The translations under genes were made by a program, and so were the position numbers. Source: Ditylenchus dipsaci (taxonomy: Eukaryota; Nematoda; Chromadorea; Rhabditida; Anguinidae). Taken from it: a stretch of DNA of 64,000 bases. Below are positions 44,651-54,775 of this stretch, in pieces (within the stretch, counting starts at the first letter, position 1; every line of letters begins with the position of its first letter). The stretch covers positions 310,001-374,000 of the forward strand of contig SADC01001112.1 in NCBI GenBank assembly GCA_004194705.1, written 5' to 3'. Below the pieces are notes generated by a model that worked only from the letters and a program-made list of their open reading frames with translations, made no database searches and had not been told where the DNA came from.

Positions 44651-44837
44651 TACAGTGGACGCTCGATATAACGTCTCTCAAAGGACCGGCCAAAATGGGA
44701 CTTTATAACGAGCGGACGTTATATCGAGCGTCATTTTATCTAGAGTACACTGTAATCTGGCCAAAATAAGAATTTTTTGGGACTTAATATCGAGCGAAAC
44801 GTTATATCGAGCGTCATTATATTGAGCGTCCACTATA
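44651..44837. mobile_element. pogo-like MITE (family P), ATAACGT variant
   Basis: TACAGTGGACGCTCGATATA at the left and TATTGAGCGTCCACTATA at the right, with two further inner copies of CGTTATATCGAGCG. Confidence 0.75.
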
Positions 44838-44974
44838 CATGTTAGACACAACTAGCGCTACACCCTTCCCTCTCGAAAAAAAACAAACGCCGTTATTTCA
44901 TTTTGTTGTTGATTAGCTCAAGTAAGAACAAATTTTAAAACTCATACTTTGCAAAGATAGCGATGTGAAAAAAA

Positions 44975-45238
44975 ATGCTGACAAGACTTGTAAGGCGTAC
45001 ACACAAGATTTCCAGAAAAAAAAACAAATTTTCTACGCAATGTTCCAATGTTTTGTCACGAGGCCAGGAAATTCGTGCTCACAGGGTAAAAAACAGAGCA
45101 TGGCATAGACCAGTCTCAATTCTGCTGGGGAAGACCAGCTTACTTAGTTATGCAGCGAGACTGAAACAAAAACGCCACTGCACGAAATTAAATCCAGCCC
45201 GAGTAAACAATTCAGAAAGTAGACCAACAAAAATTTAA
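44975..45238 (+). CDS. Hypothetical small basic protein (87 aa)
   Basis: An ATG-started frame beginning MLTRLVRRTHKISRKKNKF and ending in RPTKI before a TAA. It is rich in R/K and has a more even base composition than its surroundings. It sits tail-to-tail with the V-ATPase G gene, 56 bases away. No domain recognised; mitochondrial or ribosomal-type basicity is only an impression. A chance frame remains quite possible. Confidence 0.3.
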   Translation: MLTRLVRRTHKISRKKNKFSTQCSNVLSRGQEIRAHRVKNRAWHRPVSILLGKTSLLSYAARLKQKRHCTKLNPARVNNSESRPTKI

Positions 45239-45294
45239 TTTACCAGGGACAAACATCAACAAACTATTGCTCGTCACTACATGGATTTATTTTA

Positions 45295-46310
45295 TCAAGC
45301 GTCTTCCCCCGGCTGAACATAGGCACACTTCTTGGATTTGAGGAGATGCACCGTTTGAGGCTCATAGCTGCCGGAATCGATTCTTTCACGAAGCTTAAGA
45401 TTTTGATGAGGATGAGCTTCGATGTTTACCAGCTTTTCTTCGAGAAGTTGGAGAGCCTGAAGTAAATAGTATTTTGACCGATTCAGCTCTCATCACAAAT
45501 AAGAAGGACACTAGATATAGATTGTGCCGAAAAATTTCTGAACTATTTAGTAGCTGTTGATAAATATATATTTACGATAGGCTCATCTCGTGATAGCAGC
45601 ATTACTTGGTACGCAATCTCAAACAAGATTTGGTAAGTTTTTAAACTGGTTCACATACAAATGTGTCTCACTGCGAATTGAGCTCTTTCTACTCAAATAA
45701 GAATGCCAAGTCAGAATACACACCACACGGTTCAAAAACATGACGATACGTGCGAAAAAATAATATGCCAATGCAGTAAAAACCACCTTATCTCAAAAAC
45801 TAATCGAAAATAGTTCGCAACAAAACACCATGACCTTTTTCCATACACCGACTTGATAAAAAAGTTTGTGACAAAAATTCAAAAATCTCAAGTCTAATAA
45901 TAGATTATACCTTTTCTTTGTTTTGCTCCATCTGTAGATCCAACTTTTTCAGCTCTGCGACAGTCATTTTCTCAATTTCTGCGTTGGTCTTCTTTTGGTT
46001 TGCATCGACCTGTTCCAAGAGCTTGTGAAATTTCTCCTCGAGTTCCTGTAAATATTAGCGATATTTTTGTTACAACATGAAAGAGACAGGTAAAAGATTA
46101 CCTTTCTGAACTGTTCCACCTCATGTTTGGCATCCACTCGAGCCTCTCTGAGCCTTAACTTGCGACGCTCACGAGCCTCTTCCAATTTGTTGGCCGCCGA
46201 ATGCTCCGCTTCTACTAGCACACGAATTCCGTAGCTGGCTTCTACATTATCACGAGAATTAGAGTCCCCACGGCTTTTGCTTCCGGTCTGCTTTTCTTAG
46301 CATTAGACAT
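45295..46310 (-). CDS. ATP6V1G: V-type proton ATPase subunit G
   Basis: Three exons on the minus strand: 46310-46102, 46047-45911, 45456-45295, about 169 residues. Subunit G is part of the peripheral stalk of the V1 sector, which couples ATP hydrolysis to proton pumping into organelles. After a polar leader of about 30 residues the family core is clear: LVEAEHSAANKLEEARERRK, LRLREARVDAKHEVEQFRKE, then TNAEIEKMTVAELKKLD and a distal NIEAHPHQN block. Human subunit G is 118 residues, so this one has extra N- and C-terminal sequence. Two single bases appear to be missing: one A in the run at 46,292-46,295 and one base near 46,018-46,026; with both, every exon ends in phase 0. An AATAAA lies four bases past the stop. 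Confidence 0.85.
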
Positions 46311-46611
46311 TCTGAGCAGGGTACCGAGACCTTTTTTCTAAACAAAGGTTTATAATAGCTGGACAGAAAAATAATTTCACACAACAGTCACTCATAACCA
46401 GAAAAACGCAGACAACAGAAGTGAGAAAAAACGTAGACGTTAGGCCAGTTACCCGCCTGCATGCAACCCCAAGAGCAACGGACATTGGCCTGTGGCCTTT
46501 AGGAATTCAGGAACCATAAGTCTTTGATTTTCAGAAACCTTTTAAAATACCTCTCAAAACTTGGTGAAAACTAGGGTCGTCCGATTTGCAAAATATATTG
46601 CTCGGCGTAGG
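46311..46611. other. V-ATPase G upstream flank
   Basis: No gene or clear repeat. Presumed promoter region of the V-ATPase G gene; no element stands out. Confidence 0.4.
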
Positions 46612-47364
46612 GGTGTTTAACCGGGGTGCGGTCAATTGATCGACGGTCAATTGATCAACGGTCAATTGATCTACGGTCAATTGATCAACAGGTCAATTGA
46701 TCTACAGGTCAATTGATCAACAGGTCAATTGATCTACAGGTCAATTGATCAACAGGTCAATTGACCTACAGGTCAATTGATCAACAGGTCAATTGATCTA
46801 CAAATTAATTTAAACTAGCATTTCGTGTTTTTCACTGTCTTTTTGGGTACATTTGGTTTTCTTCAAACTGGCTTGGTAGTATTTGGCTCATCCTCATGCC
46901 TGCATCTTCAAATTATTTTCTGAACAGTTCGAATTCACCGACACCGAATTTATTGACACTAATAAAAGCTTTAGTCTTTTATTTAATACATTTTCCGGTT
47001 GGATATTTTGCGGTGGTCATTCGATCATATATGAATCTCTAATGATCAATCTCTAATGGTCTTAGTCCCTTAGTCATAATCAATGGTCTCATTCCATCCT
47101 CACTAATATTGATAACTCCTCAACAGCCCTTCCTCATCTACACCTTAATCTTAGATATGTTGAATAACTTGTTGAGTTACATAATATTTAGACGGTTTTA
47201 ATTGCTGAAAAATTGGCCACAAAATTTTGATGATCAAACGTAATTGACACATACCGGCTTCCACAAACTATACTAAAAATGTTAACCCGCCAAAAAATTT
47301 ATTGTCTACTTTCAATAACACCAGAGAAGGAACAGCAAAGCACAAATGGGTTATAAGGATATGT

Positions 47365-47743
47365 TTATTTGTCGATAGTCTCTTCGGTGTGCTTTCCCTT
47401 GAGAGCTCCAGTGATCCGGGCACGACCAGCAGCCTTGCGCTCAAGCATTCCACGGCGGTCCTTGTCCAACATCAGCTTGGTAATAGAGATGTTTAAAGCA
47501 TCAATCCCTGAAATGTCCACGCGTGACAATGACTTCATCATCAGTTTTGAAAAACAATGTGATTGAATTAGGATACAGATCTACAGCAACTGACCGGATA
47601 GGAACAGAGCGAACTCCATGCTTGTTGCGAAGATCCTTGGAGAGAGGCGCCGACACGATCTTCCTCTTGATGTGAGACGGAGCGTTGGAATGGAATTTGC
47701 GAGACTGGCGAGCCGGCGAGGAAACCAAGGGATTCAGCTTCAT
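47365..47743 (-). pseudogene. RPL26: Ribosomal protein L26, internally deleted (copy A)
   Basis: Minus strand. The start [20 protein letters not shown], then [19 protein letters not shown] and GVRSVPIR match the RPL26 N terminus; after a 45-base insert comes [10 protein letters not shown]; then [25 protein letters not shown] and HTEETIDK with a TAA at 47,365. RPL26 sits at the 60S exit-tunnel side. About 38 residues between TRGH and GID (most of the KOW region) are absent, and the join reads CATTTCAG|GG, as if an exon end plus part of an intron were lost. The 45-base insert begins GTCAG like an intron but ends without AG. Both duplicate copies share these features. A TTTTTTCAG acceptor precedes the leader, so this is not a processed copy. 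Pseudogene or a locus collapsed in assembly. Confidence 0.75.
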
Positions 47744-47940
47744 TCTTCAAGAGGCTTCTTCAAACGCAGAAAGTACTCTGAAAAAATAGATTTTGAACAT
47801 CCGATAACATTACACAACATATCTAAGATTCGATCATTTAAAAAAATTCCAGATTTTGGCGACTCAACTATTGTCGCGCAAAGTAATATGGGAACAGCAT
47901 AACATTTCCATAAGAGCTAGAAAAAAATCAAAAGAAAATA

Positions 47941-48083
47941 AAATAAAGTCCACTCTCGATAAACCGTCACATTATGGTTACCCGATTGAGTCAGGTACAC
48001 GACATTTACAGGAAATGGCACCCTCGATAAACCACCAGCAAACCAGCGTCTCCAGAGGTGGCGGTCTATCGAGAGTGTACTGT
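47941..48083. mobile_element. Family P MITE upstream of RPL26
   Basis: AGTCCACTCTCGATAAACCG at the left; CGGTCTATCGAGAGTGTACT at the right. Lies inside the satellite-ended element, between RPL26 and its right arm. Confidence 0.65.
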
Positions 48084-48544
48084 ATGCCGAAAGACAATAA
48101 AAACACAAAATGCTAGTTTAAATTAATTTGTAGATCAATTGACCTGTTGATCAATTGACCTGTTGATCAATTGACCTGTTGATCAATTGACCTGTTGATC
48201 AATTGACCTGTTGATCAATTGACCTGTTGATCAATTGACCTGTAGGTCAATTGACCTGTTGATCAATTGACCTGTAGATCAATTGACCTGTTGATCAATT
48301 GACCTAGAGCCGTTTAACCACTTTTGAGTCATTTTGTGTGGATTCGCGCCGTTTCAATTTTATTATTTGCGGGTGTTTGGTGTATGTTTTCAAATACTTT
48401 TAATTTAGGCGAATCCTTAGGTGCCGTGCGGCTCTCCGAATGCTCCCAAAGTCGGGCGTGCATTGAAGATTGAATGGAATTATATTTTTAAACAGGAATT
48501 AATCCCGTTTAATTCCAAAACATCGCTCACAACGGTAAAATATC

Positions 48545-48925
48545 AACTGACCACCATTTTTTTCGGAATATTTGAAACTTTTGATTAAAAATCGACAATT
48601 TTGATAGTAAAAGTTTTCGGAAAGTCACCCCTAATACTAAAATCTCTTCCTGAATCCGAATCCGTTGAGATCAGGTCAGAAATATCTCAGGAAGCCAAGA
48701 TATTCTTTAAAGTAGGGAAGTGGTCAAAATTTTCTGTGTGGTCTACTCAAAATACCAATATCTCAGCTCCCTGAGATTTTTTGGACCTGATCTCAACGGA
48801 TTCGGATTCAAGAAGAGATTTTGGTATTAGAAGTGACTTTCCGGTAGCTTTAACTGTCAAAATCGTCGATTTCCAATCAAAAGTTTCAAATATTTCGAAA
48901 AAAAAATGGTGGTCAGTTGATGGCC
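48545..48925. mobile_element. Foldback, family D (repeated in copy B)
   Basis: CAACTGACCACCATTTTTTTC at the left is inverted as AAAAATGGTGGTCAGTTG at the right. The centre shares TGAATCCGAATCCGTTGAG and its inverse with the element at 32,086-32,476. The copy B equivalent is at about 56,030-56,410. Confidence 0.7.
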
Positions 48926-50805
48926 GTCCCTCACAACACCGTAAATTCACACGAATTTCAAGTTTTGAACCATTCTTAGACAATTATTCATCTTTCGTTT
49001 TTTGCTTTAAAATTTCAACGATTCTTACTACTTCCTTTATGCACTTTTCCACCTAAACAAACCGAATAAATGAATTCCTAAGAACAAGGTTTTCTTTCCA
49101 ACAAAAGCTGACAAATTAAAGTGTTGGCGGCATCAAATAGTGGTTGCAGAAAACATATGTTGTTGTTTTTTCATTACTAATTTCATCCCTCTTTAGTGTT
49201 CTTGTAAAAGGGGAAGAAGATAAGCTGTTTGGCTTCTTCATCGCCATTCCTTGGCTTCTTTGCCTAGTGCCAGCCATTCAGCTAGCCAATTATCGACTCA
49301 TAGCCGGCAAACTTTTCCACTATTAGGTTATTTCACAGTAATAGCTGGACAGAGAGTGTAGGGGGCCAAATCCACCCTCGCTCTAATTGATTCAATTCTC
49401 TTTTGGCTTGCTCATATCCCCCTGGTTCAAACGACGGCTATTTATGCCCAATTTTGCAAAGTAAAATCAATTAAGCGGAGAGATGTTTGTTGCTGCTGCC
49501 ATTTACCCATATTCTTCCTGCTGTACACATCAGTAGCAAAATTTTATTGTTTGGTCAATGGAGTTTTTTCAAATTTAGAACCTACGATATTTTTTGGAAT
49601 AGAATGTTTTGTTTAAGTTCAATGAGAAAAAAATATTTTTGCAGTTTTTTACTTTTTTTTTTTAAATTTTCAGCTTACAAGAAAGAAACGCTGACTGTTA
49701 CTTGCGGGCGCTTCGGTAAAAAAATTTTCCGTATTTTTTTAGGGCGTGCCTAAGTTCCTGATAATCTGGCTCCAGTTCTGAAGGCCAACAAAAAGTAGTA
49801 CAACCCGCTTCCCAAAATTCTAAAAGACCTCGATAGCCATGTCATGGCTTTTCATAACTGAACCGTAGGTTATTCCTATAACTTTCGTTGGCCTTCATAG
49901 CTGGCAAGCCAAATTCACAGGGAACTCGGGCACACCCTACAAAAATGTGCGGAACAAAAAAATTATCGAAATTCTCCCAGGTCTCACTCAGGGTCCCTCC
50001 CTTGTTGTACTTTGGTTTTTTTGAGTGTCGGATCAATGGACCATTGAAAAAAGGGAGGATGAAATTTTTTATAAGTGGCAATAGTTTTTAAAAAATAATC
50101 TGAAGTCATCGATATCAGGTTTGATGCGAAGCAAGTAAAAACCGAAACAATCAGCAAAATTCCCTGGTCCACTTTTTTTCTCAGATAGATTAGAGCTGTC
50201 ACAATAAAGTTTTAGCTTAATTCAGCATAGTTCAGCTTAACTAATCACATGTTCCGATAAAACTATTTTAAAATATCATCACCCCCTCATAGCACCTACA
50301 TTGGCTCGTACATCTCGCCCAATTACTAATTTGCTCACTGAAAAGTTGTCCCCAACCACAAAAGCTTGAGGCTATTTGACCCATCCTGTGTATTTTTTCC
50401 TTATCCTATCCTAAAATATTCAAGTGTTTTCGTCTACCTCCTTCAAAAAGCCAAAAATTTATTTGACATTTGCCTTCTCAAACTTGAAACGTCTATTTGC
50501 TCATCTTATTCACATACTTTGAGTGGCTTTTGGAATTTAGGCCGTGATATTCGAGCTTTTTTGATACTCACCCGCCACTTGGTGGGCTTCTTCAACCGAA
50601 TTAGTTCCGCCCCAGGCCTTCTTCTTTAATTATTTTTCTTGTGCTAGGCTCAAAAATAAATAAGAAAAGATTTGGTGAGTGAGCGTGGGATGTGTTTGCC
50701 TTCCTATTTTAACCACTTGCCAGTTCCTTAATTTTGCCGGTGTTCTTGCGCCTGGAGTTTGGATTGGATAAATCTTTTGTTTCTTTTAAATTCATATATT
50801 TGTAG
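48926..50805. other. Upstream region of the MGN gene
   Basis: A block at about 49,190-49,330 is less AT-rich and has a frame (KGEEDKLFGFFIAIPWLLCL...LFHY) with hydrophobic segments, but it has no usable ATG; an exon or a chance frame are both possible. AGTTTAGCTTAATTCAGC words lie at about 50,210. ATTTGTAG at 50,798-50,805 is an acceptor just before the coding exon, so a 5' UTR intron is likely. Copy B repeats all of this. Confidence 0.4.
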
Positions 50806-50807
50806 TG

Positions 50808-53800
50808 ATGGGCAACGAAAACTCCTCTTCCACTGCAGTTTATTCCGGTAGAATAGCGCCGTTTGGACAGGAGCATGGTCTAGCAGGTTTGAATGCCGTG
50901 GCTAAGAGGACAGGGAAAAAAGCTCCTGTGGGGCCAAAGAGAAATGCTAAGCAAGCAGGCAGAAGCAGATCTACTAGCAATTTGAAATCAGCGGCTGAGG
51001 CGGATAGCACTGGGTCTGCTAATAGCAATAGGTAATAGTTAATAGGATTAACAAATGGAGGACCCTGACTGTGACCTGAGCTTTTTTCGATGATTTTTTT
51101 TCTTGTAGCGTGAGACCGAATCTCATGTAAATTCGGCTCCCCACCTCTGAAAGGTAACTAAAATTTTAGGAATTACCCATGGCCCATTGGTCAGTTATAA
51201 AAAACCATGATATGGGTATCGAGCAGGGCTGTACCGGATACCAAAAAATATCGGATCGGATATCGGATACCGGATATGGAAAAATATCGGATCGGATATC
51301 GGATACCGGATATGAAAAAGTGCCGGATATCGGTTATCGGATATCGGATTTCGGATATTTTTGATGAAATTTTGAAAAAAAAATTGAAAAATTTTTCTAA
51401 ATTTCAAAAAAGTTAAAAAAAAATTTTTCCGAAAATTGGCCATTTTTTCGGATATCGGATACCGGATATCGGATGTCAAAAAGTGCCGGATATCGGATAT
51501 CCGGTACAGCCCTGGTATCGAGGTGTTTTTAGAACTATAAGTGACCCTTCTACCACATTTTGCGCAGCTCCAGAGCTGGGGTGCTAGATTTGTCAGAAAC
51601 ACTGGCACGCTCACAACAATATGCAGAAAAAATGTCATCGAAGTTCCCCACGTCACAGTCACGGTCTTTTGTCAAAAATGATAACATTTTAGTTAATTTT
51701 TTTAAGGCTCAAGTTATTTTACCTCGTCAAATTATTCTTTTACCCCGTCAAATCGCAAAATGTGTTTTTATCTACAAAAGTTTTTTTTCAACTTTTTTAC
51801 ATAAAAATGTAGCCCTGGATCTCGGCTTTCTAACAAACTATCGACTGAATTTCTGAGATTTCAAAAAGTTGGAGAAAAAAGTCTTCGTATGGACCAAATT
51901 TTTCAAAAAAATTATTATATAAAATGACTTTTTTCTCTCTTTTTCTCTTTTCAATATCTCAGTAAGGTAGTTAATAGCTGGTTGGAAAGCTGAGATCCCG
52001 GGCTACATGCTGGTATAAAAACTTGAAAAAAATGATAGAAAAAGTTTAAGAAATACTCAAAAGAAACAAATTTTTACGATTTGACGGGGTAAAAGAATAA
52101 TTTGACGGGGAAAGTACTTACAGCCACTTTTTTAATTGCACCTCAATATTTTTAATGTTTTCGAAAAACCTATTGTTCATAAATAAGTAAATCGCAACAA
52201 ATAATTCTTTGCTTGAAATTTAAAAAATCCAAATTGGAGATTTTTTTGTTAGTTTTTTAAATTCGCGTCATTTTTAACCGGTATAATTTTATGCAGAACT
52301 TATTCATCTTAGTAGACTACCTTTTTCGATATTTTTATCGTACTTTTTTAAAAGATTAAGTCACATTCAAATGAAATATTTTCCTTTTGATTTTATATAT
52401 ACACTTCTGAGGATCGGCTAAGCGACAGCAGCTTTGCAAAAAGCAGCAAACTTTTCATCGCGAGTAGAAATTCGATAAAACCGTTGGCCCTTGCAGTTAA
52501 TAAGAAACAAAATTTTTGATGGAATCACCGTGTCAAGTTAAAACAGGGCTCCGAATGAAAATTTTGGCGCTACTCGGTTATACCACCCCCCCCCCCCATA
52601 AAGTGCTACTCGGGAATACCCCCCCCCTCCCCCCCAATCCTAGGAGCTACTCGGTTATACCCCCCCCCCCCAATCAAGATTTTTAGGAGCGGTCAAAACA
52701 CATTTTTAAGCAATAATTTTTTTGGGGTCGTATTCCCTAGTAGCTTTTTTGGGGGGGGGGTGTATTACCGAGTACCGTCAAAATTTTTTAAAAAAGGACA
52801 TTTGGGTAAAAAAAGAACATTTTGACTATTTTTGAAGTAAAAGGGTCATTTTATCCAGTGCTTGTTACCATTTTGAAGGGAAAAAAAAGATTTTGACTAA
52901 ATTTTCAAAAATAAAAAAAGATTTGGGGTGCCAAAAAAAGGACAAATCTTTTTAAAAAGGACGATTCGGAGCCCTGAGTTAAAATGATTTTTTTGGTCAA
53001 ATCTTTCGGAGTGACAAAAGGTTTAATTTTTTGAGCAGGTGGGTGTTTGTCTAACAGATTTTTTATTTTTGGGCCCTGTCACTTGGAAATTACCAACTTC
53101 AATTATGAATTTCTGTAAAAGATTGTAAATACGTAATTTATACGCGTAAAGGATCACCATGCCAGTTACAAATAAAAAACACGAACAATTAAAACTTCGG
53201 GGCCATGTTTTTTTCGACACACCCTGTACTCCATTAAATATTCTGGGTGCTCTTCTAATTAAAAGCGCTAACTGCAGAAGTCAAACAGTGTTTTCGGAAA
53301 CTCTAGTAAACACGTGAAAATCAGCATTGAGCTCCTGTTACAAATGTGTCCAGAAATACATTATGAACACCCTAAAATAGAAACTTTCTGCCCAAAATAT
53401 ATTTTCTCCCACGCAAATTTTTTTTGTTACAAAAAGCGTTTATTTTGTCCACTATTGCAAATATTGTCGAAAATGCTTCACCTTTTTTTATTCACACTTC
53501 AAAGATATTGTTTTACAAGTGTTGCTGCCCTTTGGCTGGATGGGGAACAACAATTGGAGGGGCAGCACAAAGAGCAAATCCAATTAGAGGATGAATGAAG
53601 AGGACACACCCATCTACCCAGTAGCAAATTAGTTTAACAAGCTATCTTGCATGTATTATTACTCCTTTATTTATTCATTTACCATTTCCCAATTTTTACT
53701 CAAAACAAATAATAAAAGTGGAATTCCGCCTATTTTGGCTCTATTTTTCAGTGACATAATAGTCAGGGCTACCAGCTGCGTCTTATCTAAAAGGCAGCTA

Positions 53801-54775
53801 TTTTGAGTATTTTATGTGATAGGTGTATGTGTACTTGTTCATAATTAACTATTTTGGAAATACTGTATTATTGGGTGGTTTAGAAAAAAAACAGAGCTTT
53901 TTTTCAACGGGGTATCTCAGGAACATATTAGGTTTCCACTTCCACTTCCAAAAACTAGGCAGAAAACTTAAAAAATCTGGATGGGAACGCATGTAAAACT
54001 TGATCGAGAAAGAAAAAAGTGCTTGTCTCCGCATTTTCTCCTTATCGGGCACGGGCATGCCCCTCTATAGGAAAAATGGAAGGATCCTAAATAAGCCTAA
54101 CCTGAGAAAATTATTGAGTATGGTATATGACACTACCTTTTTGGGAGGAGTATACGACACTAGCGCCGAAAATGTAATTTGTTGCCGCTTACTATACCTG
54201 GGTGGTGTGCCTACGGTTGATTTGGTCCTGCTCGATTTTTATTCGAATTTTGCGTACCTCGGATAATTTGTCAGAAATCGTTCCTGTTAGGGTAAAAAAT
54301 TGTGAACCATCTTCGTTATTGACATGCATGAACTTTTTACAAAAAAACAAAATGACATTTAGAAATTTAACTGGATAGGAAAGATTTCACATATAATTGT
54401 TCCACAGTTGATATATTATGACATTTTGTAACACTAACAAATTTTTTTTGAAGCTCCGACTTGGCATCATCCTCTTTGGAAACCGGCAACACGCCTAGAA
54501 AAGGGAGTGGTAGTGGGCTGGTCGGCCAGTTCATTAAAAACCACCATCACCAGCATTTGGTGCAGGGCAGTAATTTTCGGAAACACTCGTGTTCCCATCT
54601 CCAGCAGCAGTCAGTACAATCCAGTCAGTCAGTGGACAGTGGGTGTAGCAGTAGTAGCACCAGTGTCCAGCTAGAGGTTGGCTTGCTGTCGCCAGACTCT
54701 ACTACCATGCTACTCAACACCAACCACAGCTATCTGAAGCCACTGCAAGGCAATGGCCCTCAAAAATGTTAACCC
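50808..54775 (+). CDS. Unrecognised MGN gene, copy A (3' truncated by the duplication)
   Basis: Exon 1 is 50806-51031 (ATG at 50,808); exon 2 starts at 54,454. The joined frame begins MGNENSSSTAVYSGRIAPFG, continues with a lysine/arginine-rich stretch (KRTGKKAPVGPKRNAKQAGR) and then Ser-, His- and Gln-rich low complexity (GSGSGLVGQFIKNHHHQH, HLQQQSVQSSQSVDSGCSSS). M-G-N-x-x-S is a good N-myristoylation signal, and the basic patch could add membrane binding. At 54,761 the frame crosses the duplication junction and ends after CCT CAA AAA TGT TAA. The intron (3.4 kb) carries several MITEs. No family recognised. Confidence 0.6.
51226..51514. mobile_element. MITE of GGATATCGGATACC words (repeated in copy B)
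   Basis: Ends CAGGGCTGTACCGGATACC and GGATATCCGGTACAGCCCTG. Tandem GGATATCGGATACCGGATAT fills both arms. The repeated R-Y-P-I-S-D peptides seen on the minus strand are a by-product of this array. Copy B: about 58,708-58,996. Confidence 0.8.
51713..52118. mobile_element. Foldback in the MGN gene intron (repeated in copy B)
   Basis: Left ATTATTCTTTTACCCCGTC and right GACGGGGTAAAAGAATAAT are inverted, with weaker pairing between (for example CTGGATCTCGGCTTTC and GAAAGCTGAGATCCCGGG). Copy B: about 59,193-59,600. Confidence 0.65.
52544..52976. mobile_element. Family A MITE with CAGGGCTCCGAAT ends, host of a G/C-tract element
   Basis: Ends CAGGGCTCCGAATG and ...ATTCGGAGCCCTG. The right half has the family A body on the opposite strand (GGACATTTGGGTAAAAAA, GACAAATCTTTTTAAAAAGG). 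It is interrupted by the G/C-tract element 52,566-52,776 (GGCGCTACTCGGTTATACC, then C runs; G runs, then ATTACCGAGTACCG). Copy B: about 60,026-60,456. Confidence 0.75.
52977..54453. other. MGN gene intron, no further feature
   Basis: One mariner-type half end (TTCGACACACCCTGTACTCC at about 53,212-53,231) with a weak left partner at about 53,035. Short frames in 53,314-54,266 differ between the two copies through homopolymer shifts, which argues against coding. Confidence 0.4.

Larger units (their letters stand above)
46612..48320. mobile_element. Satellite-ended TIR element enclosing an RPL26 copy
   Basis: From about 46,630 to 46,803 there are tandem copies of GGTCAATTGATCnACA; from about 48,127 to 48,305 the inverse (TGTTGATCAATTGACC). 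Inner flanks AATTAATTTAAACTAGC and GCTAGTTTAAATTAATT continue the inversion, and outer flanks GTTTAACCGG / CCGTTTAACC are imperfectly paired. The total is about 1.7 kb. Inside are an RPL26 gene copy and a family P MITE. No transposase seen. Confidence 0.75.
47275..54761. repeat. 7.5 kb tandem duplication, copy A
   Basis: From AAAAATGTTAACCCGCC (47,275) to GGCAATGGCCCTC (54,761). The next base begins copy B, so the junction is head-to-tail with no microhomology or filler. As far as I compared by eye, the copies have no substitutions; the differences are one-base changes in homopolymers (for example CCCGC/CCGC near 49,800, TTTTTT/TTTTT near 50,556, TCCCGGG/TCCGGG near 51,996). It contains RPL26, the MGN gene with a truncated last exon, and several MITEs. 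Confidence 0.85.

Noticed and set aside
46630..46803. CRISPR-like regular repeats of GGTCAATTGATC
   Set aside because: The units are contiguous with no unique spacers, they reappear inverted at 48.1 kb, and the surroundings are eukaryotic. They are transposon ends.
49144..49326. 60-codon frame with hydrophobic segments
   Set aside because: It begins at a TTG, not an ATG, and no splice partners could be shown. Mentioned only as a possible exon.
51195..51662. 155-codon minus-strand frame with R-Y-P-I-S-D repeats
   Set aside because: It is the reverse reading of the GGATATCGGATACC array in a MITE; the same frame in copy B is broken by homopolymer shifts.
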